DNA of 64,000 bases from Centroberyx gerrardi (lineage: Eukaryota; Chordata; Actinopteri; Beryciformes; Berycidae): contig NC_136003.1 of the NCBI RefSeq assembly GCF_048128805.1, forward strand, positions 23,712,840 to 23,776,839. Direction: 5' to 3'. How positions within the stretch are numbered: position 1 is the stretch's first letter; the number at the start of each line of letters is the position of its first letter. Below are positions 9,048-20,900 of the stretch, one piece after another. The notes under the pieces were generated by a model, which saw nothing but the letters and a program-made list of their open reading frames with translations, searched no databases and had not been told where the DNA came from. A program made the position numbers and the translations under genes.

Positions 9048-11884
9048 TCAAGTACTTGGTACAACCACCTTACAGTCCTCATCCGTCTCCACACCGACTT
9101 CTTCCTGTGAGGAGAGAACCGGGAACATCATTCATTAGTATTGTGACCAAAAATGATAGCATACAAACAAAATAACCATATCTATCATACTATTATTTTC
9201 CATCAAGCAGGTGGCATGAAGTTGTGGCTTGAATTGTAGCATTTCAACTCACTAGGAACTGCTTCTTGCTCTTGGGATATCCCTCCAGAATTGCATTCAT
9301 CATGTCTGATGCCTGAGAGAAGCACAGCACAAAGCAGTTTGAACATTTGGTTGTGAGAAAAAGCATATAAACGTTTGTTTGTCTTAGTTTGTGTCAGAAG
9401 GACATTGTAATCATGTAAATTATTTAAAACGAAGGTCTATGGCAAATACAAGAACTCTTTATCTACTAATGTACTTGTCATATTAGTCTTGATTTAAGGA
9501 ACAAAATATGTATTGCATTTTATAACAACATCTGGACCAACAGGCATTCTGAATGAAATTAACTTTCTAAATTGCCAATATGCTAATATTCTACAATAAG
9601 TAACTGTGTAAACTAAAACTGCAAAATACTTTAATGCATCATTTATTGTTTAGCCCTCATTTTAATGTAAGTGGGTAGTCAGAATATACATCACCATTCG
9701 CTTCCTCTTTTTCCACTCTTTCACGTAAACATTGCGATCTTTGTAAACCTAAAAAAAAAAAAAAGGGAAAATACTATAAGACATGTACTACATTTTATGA
9801 ATTGGTAAATTACAACAATCTTTACTAGATTTCTGAGATGAAGGTTCACTCTAACTGACAAGCAGGAGTGCATTCCCCCACCTTCTCTTTCTCTTCTGGT
9901 GTGACGTGGTTTGTGGCCGACTTTATCTTCTCCAGACGCTCTCTGTACCCAGAACACTCTGCTTTCAGCTCACGGATCTCTGACATCATTTCCTCTGTAG
10001 TCAGGGAGCTGCTGAGCTCCTTCAGCTCTGTTACCACAGATTACACAAGATTGCACAACATCCCCTTAAAAAAAAGGCAGTACAACAAAAACAACATGGT
10101 GCCTCAGGCTTAGAGAAGTCCCATCCAAAATATTTACTGTACTTGTTAATGAAACCGCAACAACCCGTGGCCTACAACAATGTGCACTGCAAACATCTTG
10201 ACACTGTAAGCTTTGACGAAGATAAACCACAAAAAAACAACCTTTGAAGAATAATTTTGTCTATCTGGAAACCATACATCACAGAAAACAGTGTAACCCA
10301 CCTGCATCCAGCTGTCTGCAGCCCTGGCTGATGGTCTGCACCTCTGTGTTGAGCGCGGAGATCTGACTGTCCATTGCCTTCAGATCTGCATCATTCACGT
10401 CTTTGAACTGAGCCTGTGGGGACGTTTGTGGTCAGTTTGAATTGAAAATACAACATTACTCCAAGGATCCGGCTGTACAAACGGGATGTGTTATTTCAGA
10501 GCCGACTCCCTTAAGGCCACACTAAGCTATGTATGGACAGACTAACCTGATCGGCGAAATAAATCTTTTGCTTGCCGTATATTTTCTCCTTGATCTTGCC
10601 CTCCAGAGCCAGCTGCTCCATGGCTTTGACCACCGCCTGGTAAAACAGGAATTGGCAAATTCATCATTAACTGTAGCTCAAGTCAACGCGCACGGCATTT
10701 TTACAGATTAGTTTTAACCTCACCGTTTTGCCAAATCCATGCTGCTTTTGTAAGTTACAGAAGACATCTTGGGCGCTGTAGGGACGGTTCTTCTCATTCA
10801 GGTAGGCAAGGATGAGCGTCCCGCCTGTGGATGACAGCAGGACAATCTGATAATATGAGCATAAACAAAAGATCCCCACTCTTAGATTTTATATACCTCA
10901 AACACCTCTTACAGTCCTTGAGATTAATTGATAACAATACGAATGTGACCTTCCTCAAGCACTTTGATAAGTTATATGATCCTCCTGCCTTTTGAAGAAC
11001 AAATCTGAAATGTAGACTCTGACTCTTCTTATCTATCAGACTCTGATAGATAAGGAATTGATTGAGAGATTTTGTATTTTGTTAATATGTACAAACTTTG
11101 TGATGTAGTCACTCTTCCTTTGAATTCAATTGCCTGTCAATCTGTATTTTGTGTTTGCTTATAATAAAAAAAAAATAAAATCAGATAATACAGTATGAGG
11201 GATGCCAACAGTTATGCTCAGAAACATTACACACACAGAGAGAGTCTGTGTCAGTTCACCAGACAAGCACGACATTTTAACATATAATAATATTTTCATA
11301 TCATTCATATAATAAACATCATACTTTAACATTAAAGCGTTAACTTGGAACTTTTGGTGATTTTAAGAAAACAAATTCCTGATGGACTAACATTAACATT
11401 TTTTGACTGCCTAGCGCTAAAGGCATAACATTAAGTAAGAGATTCATAATTCATGTTCTTGTGTTGATATCAGCTTGTCCCACATTGTTAGCCCAATGAC
11501 AGAAGAAAATAAATACTATTTTGATCACAGGTTTCATTCTCCCCACTGTGATCTCCCCAACTGCAAGTTATGCAGTTCTTTTCTAAATTATATCAAACAC
11601 AAATCTCCCCAGATTCGGTTCTTTAAAACATCAAATCTGGCTCCGTGGTGAAACGTGGATATATTTGGGGTCCTTACCTGAGAGGAGCTAGCTTACCTTG
11701 TTGGCTGTCTGGCTAACGTTAGCTAGTATCGCTTCATTCAGTGAATACTGTCTGCTAGCTGTAAAGTCTAACGAACGTTGTCAGCTGGATAACAATGTCA
11801 ACAATACTGGCTATCTACAGTCACTATATCCAAACATCTAACTAACTAACTAACTTGAAACTTACCGTTATCCTTCTTACTCAT
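9048..11884 (-). CDS. psmc3ip: PSMC3-interacting protein / HOP2 homologue
   Basis: HOP2 pairs with MND1 and stimulates DMC1/RAD51 strand exchange during meiotic recombination. Eight exons on the minus strand join in frame: 11866-11884, 10724-10824, 10547-10636, 10302-10413, 9882-10027, 9695-9748, 9253-9312 and 9048-9104. They give 212 aa against 217 in human. The tiny first exon encodes MSKKDN. The N-terminal winged-helix DNA-binding region (about 8-72) contains LAYLNEKNRPYSAQDVF and KIKEKIYGKQKIYFADQ. A central coiled coil follows, with ELKELSSSLTTEEM and GYRERLEKIKSATNHV. The C-terminal region carries VKEWKKRKRM and AILEGYPKSKKQFLEEVGVETDED. All introns are GT-AG. The gene is convergent with mlx, as in human. 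An E2F-like TTTCGCGC lies just upstream. Identity is clear from remembered family sequence. Confidence 0.96.
11028..11054. repeat. Short perfect palindrome in psmc3ip intron 1
   Basis: Two 13-nt arms (CTTATCTATCAGA and its exact reverse complement) are separated by one base. Each arm contains TTATCT, so the site is also a pair of inverted GATA motifs. Function is unknown. Confidence 0.7.
11687..11775. repeat. GCTAACGTTAGC/GCTAGC cluster in psmc3ip intron 1
   Basis: GCTAGC, GGCTAACGTTAGCTAG and GCTAGCT words plus AACGTT copies occur within about 90 bp, starting about 90 bp downstream (minus strand) of psmc3ip exon 1. They match the clusters at the other starts in the window. Confidence 0.7.
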
Positions 11885-12824
11885 TTTCCTCGACTTTGAC
11901 TCGAACTCAGCCAAGTTTCGCGCGGAATATGCGTCACAGAAAAGATCGTTTATGTTTTAGGTACGAGGGCTCACTCGATAGTACAGAAAACCGTTTTTTA
12001 GGTCGGCAAATGTGGGCGTTATCCCTCACGCCCTCCTCCATGCCTCTAAAACATCCAATTAAAAACGTAATTTTTAGCTCTGGATATTATTAACCGTACT
12101 TTCAATTTTATGCGTATTTGCTCCAAATAAACCTAAGATGTTTTAACTGAAAATACCTGCCTTTTCGTCGGCCACACTTCGTGATGAGGTTTGTGGTACC
12201 CGGAAATCGGGGCGGAGTAAGAGCTCTTCGTTTTTTCCTCCTCTCATGTCACAGTAAAAACACAGGCTCCGACTCGGACCGTCACAGCAAAAACTCTTAT
12301 TTCATGCAGTAAATTGACTAAATAAGCCGAAATTTGAAAAATGACAGTGAATGACTAACTTGAAATACTATTTTGTCGTCACTGCATTTCACCATTAATA
12401 AGAGAATATACTGTATATTACAAAGATGCGGTTGTTGGCCCTGATTGCAAACGCTTGCTTTTTTGCCTGGAGACTTCTGATTAGTCTAAAGAGCTTTGTT
12501 CATCTGAGATTACGTTTCTGTGTGTGGAGAGCAACAGCTTCACGCATTTTTTGGCTTCATCAATTATTTTGGATGTGAACTGACAGATGATAAATGTATA
12601 AATCCAGTGTCCAACCACTAGAAATGACCCCCTGTGGCGCTTCCGTGAACTTTCTTTTCCTGTGAGGCAGTTTCAGAAGATATTAAATGTCAAATCATTT
12701 TGATTTTGATTTGAGTCTAGTTCCAACATCATTATCACAAAACATAACAAACATAATTATAAAACTGTTTTGTAAGTAACCATTAACATAAAAGCATAAT
12801 CCACACAAATTTAATTGCAAACAT
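11885..12824. other. Spacer between psmc3ip and retreg3
   Basis: The first 300 bp hold the psmc3ip promoter: the E2F-like site, then a GC-rich patch with GGGGCGG near 12210. The rest is AT-rich and shows no gene. The retreg3 transcript probably ends near 12800, so psmc3ip and retreg3 are in tandem on the minus strand. Confidence 0.5.
11916..11927 (-). promoter_or_regulatory. E2F-like site in the psmc3ip promoter
   Basis: TTTCGCGCGGAA, read on the plus strand, contains the E2F consensus TTTSSCGC. It lies about 32 bp upstream of the psmc3ip start codon, within a GC-richer patch. A match to S-phase regulation is plausible, but no experiment is visible here. Confidence 0.45.
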
Positions 12825-12830
12825 TTTATT
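12825..12830 (-). terminator. retreg3 poly(A) signal (candidate)
   Basis: TTTATT on the plus strand gives AATAAA on the minus strand, about 2.14 kb after the retreg3 stop. I noted no closer canonical hexamer, which implies a long 3' UTR (12800-14965). Confidence 0.4.
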
Positions 12831-14802
12831 TAATAAGATTTGCACATCAAAACATATCAAAACCAATTACAGAGAGGAAAATACACTACTGTGCACATTA
12901 CATTATTATACTGACTATAGATCACTCATATTGAGGAACTGACTCTTCATGGAGCAACAATGAGCAACATTCTTGTTAAAACTGAAGTGATCGAAACAAG
13001 TCATCCTCTTCTTCAGCCTCAAAATCCCAACAATTTCCCATCAATTCACATTTTTTCTAGTCCATCTCCATGAACGTGGATCCAGCAGTTCTATCTATTG
13101 TACTAAATCCCTCACAGCTATGATTTTCTTTTCAAAATGACAATGAAATGGAGCAATTTGTTTTTCTCTATTAAAAACCCAGCATTCTCAGTCTGATTGT
13201 TTGAAATACGTATTTCAGTAAATCCCAGCTGTGGCTCATTTAAGTTTGAATGACCAAGTGCCGTTCCCATTTTAACATAAAAACATAATAGAGGGCTTTG
13301 TTTGTCCATCACAGGGAAATCGGGCTGACCAGCACAAAATAATGTTTACTGCACCCCTGTTTTCTTTTCACATACAATAACAAGCTGATTTAAACCTTTA
13401 CAAACTCACACTTTTAAATAGGCTATCAGGAAAAGTTTCTATACCAGATTTTCATGTAAACATGTTTCCCCCCTACAACAGTAAAAGATTCATGAATTGA
13501 AGAATATTTGATTTTTCTCTTTAAAAGATCAGCATGACTGTCAACTACATGAGATACAAAGATGGGGACAAAGATATAGTAATTTGCTTAAATATTGCTA
13601 TTGAACAAGAAAGAACAAAACAAATAACAAACCTGTGAGGGCTCATCCAAGGTATTAAACATGGACACAATATGTTCACTGAGCTGTATTGAAGAAAATG
13701 AAACACATTTAACTCCTCATTTAATTCACACAAAGAAAAACAGGGTGCGTACCTCACCTTGAGGGACACATCCATGAATGCAATGAGCATCAAACATTGT
13801 AACATGACATCCTAAATTCCTCTGGGTCTGGTACCTTAAGACTATACCGTCACATTCTCTCTGTAAAATAGATAAAATAAGCTTTCTAAAATGTATGAAG
13901 ATGCCTTCAAAGGATAAACAGAGGAAGAAAAATGGAAAACAGAAATGAAAAATGCACAAAGAGCAGTAATTGAAGCTTCAATCCAAATAGTATACCATGC
14001 TTCATCATCGAAGACCATGCTATCCAGATCCACAGCTACTGACAAGTGCTTAACAAAGATGTGAATTCATCTCCGTAAACAATTCACATCAAATACACCA
14101 TGTTGTCTTCAAATAGACCAGAGCCACATGCTACTTGAAAAGACAGTAAGGGCACTAAACTTCATCAGCAGCCTGGTGAACTGCTGTTTCTGAAAGAGTG
14201 CCGGGAAAGATTAACAATCTGGGTCTTCTTTATCGTTTTGCCTTGTAAACACCAAATGAAAAAACTCTGCTCAATATCAACTTCATTACCACTGTTTCCA
14301 ATCACTAAATAAACTTGAACATGAAATGATATCAATACCGAAGAGACTGCTCAAACTTTTCAGTTGGAGGTTGTGTAAAGTTGTAAAACAGTTTGTCAGC
14401 GCAAACCAACAGGAATGTCATATTTGGTCCCATGTTAAATAGCCCTGTGTGTCTACACCTCCAGGCAGAGGACAGTTTATCAATATGGGTACTGTTATGT
14501 TTCATTCCTAGTGATCAACAAAGTACCCTTATTACTTACAGGCGCATAAAATCACAAGACTGCAACAAGGCTCAATAATGCTGGTTCATTTAATGTTTCA
14601 AGACTTTTTTGTTGTTGTTTCATTTCCTATTGCTCAGCCTACAAAATAAACGTTTTCTGGATGATGGTGGTTTACGTTAAAAGCACGGGAGAAAGAGGTT
14701 GAAAAGTGAGATAGAAAAAAAAATACTTCACAGTGTGATATCAACTGATGCCAATCAGAAGTAGGGCTGCTGGAACCTAAAATCATCTCTCATGTGTGCA
14801 CA

Positions 14803-14838
<36 letters not shown>

Positions 14839-14965
14839 CTCATCAACATATATACTGATCATAAAGATGCACATGTACACACGCACACACGTAGCTCATC
14901 AACATATACACTGCTCATTAAGATCCACGCATGCACACACACACACACACACCCACACACACCCC
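12831..14965 (-). other. Presumed retreg3 3' UTR
   Basis: AT-rich sequence follows the retreg3 stop. On the minus strand a (GT)n tract begins directly after the stop (14937-14963), with a second at 14806-14837. ORFs of 60 to 86 codons here are random-looking. No convincing transposon end was found. Confidence 0.45.
14806..14963. repeat. Paired (CA)n microsatellites flanking a short duplicated segment
   Basis: CA tracts occur at about 14806-14837 and 14937-14963. Between them the unit AGCTCATCAACATATA occurs twice, each followed by a TACTG.TCAT-AAGAT segment and CACGCAC-type sequence. This looks like a small tandem duplication seeded by the microsatellite. It starts within a few bases of the retreg3 stop codon. 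Confidence 0.75.
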
Positions 14966-17900
14966 TCACTGTGGTTTCCCCAGCAGGCTGGACAGGAAGT
15001 TGGACCCCTGGCTATCTCCCCGTCTAGCACCCCCTCCTCCCCCAAAGGGATCCATCTGGTTCAGTTCAGACTGATCCAGCATTTCAAAGTCCTCTCCGTC
15101 CAAGTCTGTGTCCAGCTCGGAGCTGGACTGCTTGCGGTAGCTGCGGTGGGCCCCGGCCCTGGGGGGGCCCTCTCTGCGCTGGGCGGCGGGAGGCCGAGGC
15201 TGCATCGCCCCGGCCAGCGCCGCCTGGATCATGTTGCTGGCGATGACTCCGGCCAAGTCGCCTGCGAAATCAGAGGCGGGCGGCAGGCCGCTGAGGGAAA
15301 GCTCCGTATCCAGATCCTCCTGGTCCGAGTCCAGGTGAGCGTCCACGTCCAGCACCGAAGCCCGGGGACCGGCCATCCCGGACAGACCCAAACTTGGCAG
15401 CCCGATGCTGGTGTCGTCGTCGTCGTCCATCAGAGTGGCATCTGGGTTTATGGAGGGGAAGTCTGGGAGGTCCCGAGCAAAGGATTCCTCAGGGTCACTG
15501 TGTCTGTCAAGATCTGATCAAGGAGAGACAGAAAGGGGCAAGGTCAGGGACAAGAACTCTCTAGAAACAACAACAACAACAACAACAACAACCACCCACA
15601 TCAGCAGTAAGTGTGTACTTGCCTTCAGAGCCCTCTGTGAGCGGAGTCTGGCCGCGGGACAGGTTGAACGTCCCATTATCAGTGTAGGACACCTCAGCAT
15701 CGGAGTGCTCAGAGTCGGTCAGCGCAAGTTCCTTGGCAACAACAGCATCGTCAAACTAGGAGAGACGATAGATTGAAAAGGTTGATTAGATTTTAAATTC
15801 AGCACTGTGTCGTTTTGCAGATGTTAGTCTATACTACACCATAAACATCGACCCTGCGCTGCCATAGAGGGCCTGCCATCTTTCTCTCTTGAAGTGTCAA
15901 GTTATTTTCACTCGGACACTCTGCAGGCTTCACTACAAACACACTACTCATGAACTGAGTGATTGGGTTACCCGAGTACTGGCTAGAGTCGGATATATAG
16001 GAGCAACAATCTCTCTTAAGAATCACACGATTATTGGCTTTTCACAATAGTAAGGATTTAAGTATGACAAAAGATAAATAACTTAATATTGTGTTGGAAG
16101 CTATAATCAAAGAAAACACTGGATTCACTCTTCATAATCAGTAAATTCTTGGTGATTATTAGGGTGTATGGACTATTTGCTACTAGCTAAACCACCTGTT
16201 TTCAATAAGTAAATGGCTGTTATTAAATACATAACAAATATATCCGTCAATGATTTTCTTTTTGTCAACTATTGTCAACTATAATTGCCAACTATTGAAA
16301 TATTTGAAAATTGCAACCAATGTCAATTTCAGTGTCCATCCTTAGCGTTGTGATGCATTTCACTGATAAAAACGGCACAGGAAAAACTAATGTTAGTACT
16401 ACAGAATAATTGTCAAATTATTCATATTTATTTAAGAGGTGATGTGAGAAGTGAGCATATAATGGCAAAGCCTAGTAAAATCATATATATTTAGAACTAT
16501 ACTGAGCTCTAGAAAGAGCTATTATTGTAATTTTATGTTAAATAACAATAAATCTTTGGGTTGAAAGTGACGTTAATGCAGTCTGTTGTCACAATTATTG
16601 TGTTAGAGTCCAATTTGAGGAAAACCTTTGAAAAGCATGGCTATCTTTAAAGCTCCAACAGAAAAAAAAATCCTTATTGGCCGACATATTTTAGATTTAT
16701 TATGTCCCTAATTATGTGTAATGGTTTCACACCTAAAAGGCCCATGTAAGTCGGGCCATAACACTTCTGCCATAACACAATTCTGGCGACAGCAGAGAGA
16801 ACAAGTAGGACCATGTTCAATAACAATGATGTCAACGGAAACAGTGACAGCTTAACTCAAATACTGAGCAGCTTTTGAAATGAAACAATTTACCGCTGGG
16901 CAGAAAGCAGCCAACTCCTCCTCACTGTCACTGGCTTCACCGGAGGCTGCGCCGCGGATGGGTTTACGCAGGACTGCAGAGCAAAACAACAAACACATGC
17001 AGACCAAAGTTCATATAGATTAAGGTACTCACTTGAGACAGACAGATTGAGGTGGGAGAGAGAAAATTTCCACTAATTCATAGTTAAATTCCAGTATACA
17101 GGATAACTGGTTTAGGGGGGGATTACATTAGTGACGCCAAGACAGGCTGTGATATGGTCAAACATGCTTACAACTACATGTCAAGTCTGACATATGAAAT
17201 ATAGGAAAACCGGGGTATTCAACTCATGTTCATCTGCACTGACTCAATACTGCATTGAATACAATGATAAACATTGGATGTACTACTTACACTGATTATC
17301 AATAGGCTTTGACATCATGTATCCGCGGACACTGAAGTCCAGCCGCTGCAGGACTGGCTCCAGCTTCACACACACATGCTGCAAAACCCTGTGGTAGGCT
17401 GCCAGAGGAGCCAGGAGAACAGCCAACACTAGAGGAGAGAGGAAAAGAAAGGAAGAAAGAAAGAAAAATTGCTGTTTTGCTGTTTGGGACAAGGGATAAA
17501 CGCATTAATTTGTGGTTTATATAGACTTAACTCAATAGATTAAGTTTCTGAGTTACTCTCCTCAGCATAGAGACACACCCACAAGTCCATGTAAGATTCA
17601 ACAGAGAGGCAGACAGAGTGAAGCAGAGGGAGCCACAGGGAGTTAACATGAACAAGCTGCTGTGGATTGTTATAGACGTCAGAGCAGAGGGCCTTGGCAG
17701 GGCTTGTGTCCCCGGCTCTCCAGCCCGCACTGGTTGGAGGTTAGGAGATTAGCCCTTTCTCAGCCTGACCTCCTTAGCCATCTAGCTGGCTCCCTCCCTC
17801 CTTCTCTCCCTCCTTGTGTGCCTCATCCTGGCTTTAATCACCTCACAGGCTAGGCCCTGGTACTAGCGCCCTGCAGATCTGGTTTCACCACCCATGCATT

Positions 17901-20900
17901 TTTAACAGGACCAGTCAGGCTGAGTTTCCCTGCCAATATAGTCCTCTGAATGGGCCCGGGCCTGTAGTTAGGACTGGGTAAAACTACTGGCACTCACCAG
18001 CAGAGTATGAGAGCACCAATCCAGGAATGTAGCGTCCTACCACAGCCAGACAGGTGAACACTCCACAGGTCAGGATGCAAAACTGAGAAAAAACAAAATA
18101 CATGAAATGTAAGAAGGAATTGGGCACATTTTTGCATGCCATGTGGGAGTGTCCTCTAGTACACTCTTTTTGGAAGGGGGTACTGGAAAAACTCACAAAG
18201 TGGATAGGGCAACCCCTTCCAAAAACACCACAATCTTGCCACAAGGAATCACCAAAGCAGAGTTTGGGCTAGCCTTAGCAGGCTTTATCAGGGCAGCCAG
18301 GCTCATTTTACAGAACTGGAAGACTCCACACGGACGGATTGGTTGAGGCTAATGACTGAAACTGCCTCTTTTGAGGATATGATTGCCAGAGTGAATGATC
18401 TCAAAGGGAAATCTAATGTGGCCTGGAATCACTTCCTCATATATATATTAAGGATGTAACGTCTTAGAGTGTGGAGTTTTTTGTGGGCTAAGGTGGGGAC
18501 TTAGGCTACATATTCTATTATGTTGTATTAATGGAATACACCAAGTTTTTGTGAGTTTGAGGTAGGGATTTATAGGTGTTGTCTTGACTGGATGCTTTGA
18601 TTGACTGCCACTCTTCATTTTATTTTATATTCTGTTTTATATTATTTATTTACTTTTTGTATTATTATTATTTTCATTTTATGTCTGTTTTTGTTTGTGC
18701 TTATGTTTCCATAGTTATCTTTGTCTGTTTCACTATTTCTATGTGAAAAATTTAATAAAAACTTAAATGACAAAAAAAAAAAAAAAAAAAAATGCATGTG
18801 CAATTAACTCAGCACCTACAATGTATGTAAACTATGGTGTATGACTCAATGCTGACATATGAAACTGGGCAGATTATTAATGAATTTTGCTGGCTTGTGC
18901 TATGTCAAATAAATGCTGTCAGAATGTCATATCACAGGTGAGTTTGCGGTCTTTACCTTGCCTGGGTTGAGTCGTTTGTACTGCACCATGCTGGAGGCGA
19001 AGGCCGCTCCGCTGACCCAGGCCTCAGCAATGTGGTGGCACAGTTCAGGCACACTGAGGACGCCAGGCTGCACCAGACCCCAGCTACAGAGACAGACAGA
19101 ATTACCAAACACCTTTATCCTCCTCCTCATTATCATCACAGTCATCTTCATGACAATACTGGCTGGTGGTTACAGTAGAGGAAGAACAGTAGCATACCTT
19201 TCATTTTCTGATTCATCCAATTTTTTGACTGTGGAGAGAAAGAACATCCATCACCTTAAGAAACCTCATACACTGAGTGTACAAAATATTACAAACACCC
19301 TCATTAAGTTACACCTGCTTTTGCACAATCAGTGTCTCAATTCCACCTTTAACTTTTCTCCTCTTTTTCATTTACGATCTCCTCTTAAGTATAAAAGTGA
19401 AATTTGTACGTGAAATCAATAGCTTTCACCTGGATTCAGCCGGTCAATCGATTTTATATTTTATACACTCAGTGTGTAACACCAGCTCAAGTGAAGAGGG
19501 GAAGGGAAGATTAATAGTATCGAGTAGAATATGTAGGCCCCTATCACTTGCAATGTCTAGAGTGACTGCTGACAGCGGATTGCACATCTACCCTAATAGT
19601 AAAAGTGCATTAACTAGATCAAACTAGATCTTTGGTACAACTAACACAAGAAAGCCAAGACACTCAGCAGGGAAAGTAAAAGCACAGAGCAGGTGAGAGA
19701 CCCGTGAACCTAACAACCCCACAGGAGTAACTTGTGGCACCTCTAATCTCAGGCCAAATCTTATTCCTCCAGGTATCAACACAGACAACCACAGCCAGAC
19801 CAGAAGCCAGCAGGAACAGCAGGCGGAACGAGGTCAAGGCAAAGAACCTAGAGGGAAAAAACAAAGGGAGCACACATATGAACATGCATTCCCAATAAAA
19901 ATTAACAAATTTCTATTTGTCAGTATTGGATTAAAATTAATCTCAGCTAAATTCTTTTTCATAACCTCTTTGGCTTAAACACATGTACTTGATGCTGTAT
20001 CTTAATTTAACCACAAAACCTTTTGAGTGATGATAAAAAGTCTTGACAAAACAATTACATGTCACTAGTAACAATAGTAGTAATAGTAATAATACCACAC
20101 CTTCATTTCTCTATAGACAAGGACCCTCTCCTATACCTGAATACTGTACTAAAGCAAGTACAATGGACAAGATTTTGCTCCTGTTGAACATGTTCACACA
20201 CACTTTAAAGAGTACCAAGAATACCACTAATATTCAGCATTACAATGTTATTCATATGTCCAGACAGTGAGTAGTTTGGTCTGTATTTGTGATCCACTGT
20301 TTCCTTTTGTCAGAAACAAGAAAGAAGAGTTTATCCCACTCCCTGATGTGTGTTATGCTCATGAGTAACTCCATAGAAGATGAATTACAATAGGTAGTAA
20401 AGGTGACTTGGACAGTACCAAGGATAACAAGAGAACATTTTCTGGTTCAGACCTGATATTACTGCTCTAATATAAATTACACTTGGATGGAACAATTCAG
20501 ACAAGTGTTATATGAATCCATTTGGTCTGTCGCCCATTCACTAACAATGGAGCAGCTGCAGGCCGTACATCTTGATATCAGCACAGATAACAGGCTTCGT
20601 TTCTCTGGTTTCTATCTTTGGGAGAGAGTTGTCCGTGTTCACACATATTGATCGGACTGCCTTGGGCCTTAGGAATAATTCAGGCTCTGTGTGAATTCTT
20701 AAACTGAGTGGTGCTCCACTTTAAGATCACAAGGTTTCACAGTTTCGTGGCCACAACAATGTAACATGATTCTGCCAATCAGCAATTAGAAGAGATTAAC
20801 CTAAAATAATTTGTTGGTAGAACAAGGCCTATTAGTACTTGGGATAGCGGTGCATATTAGTAGCTACAGTGAGAAAAGTAAATCACACAAAGGTAAAATG

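Noticed and set aside
14792-15517. A 241-codon plus-strand ORF, the longest in the window
   Set aside because: It is the antisense shadow of the GC-rich last retreg3 exon plus a CA repeat (His-Thr run). The minus-strand frame matches RETREG3, including the LIR motif.
18143-18346. A 67-codon plus-strand ORF in retreg3 intron 4
   Set aside because: It is a surviving piece of the frameshifted L1-like reverse-transcriptase reading frame, not a host gene.
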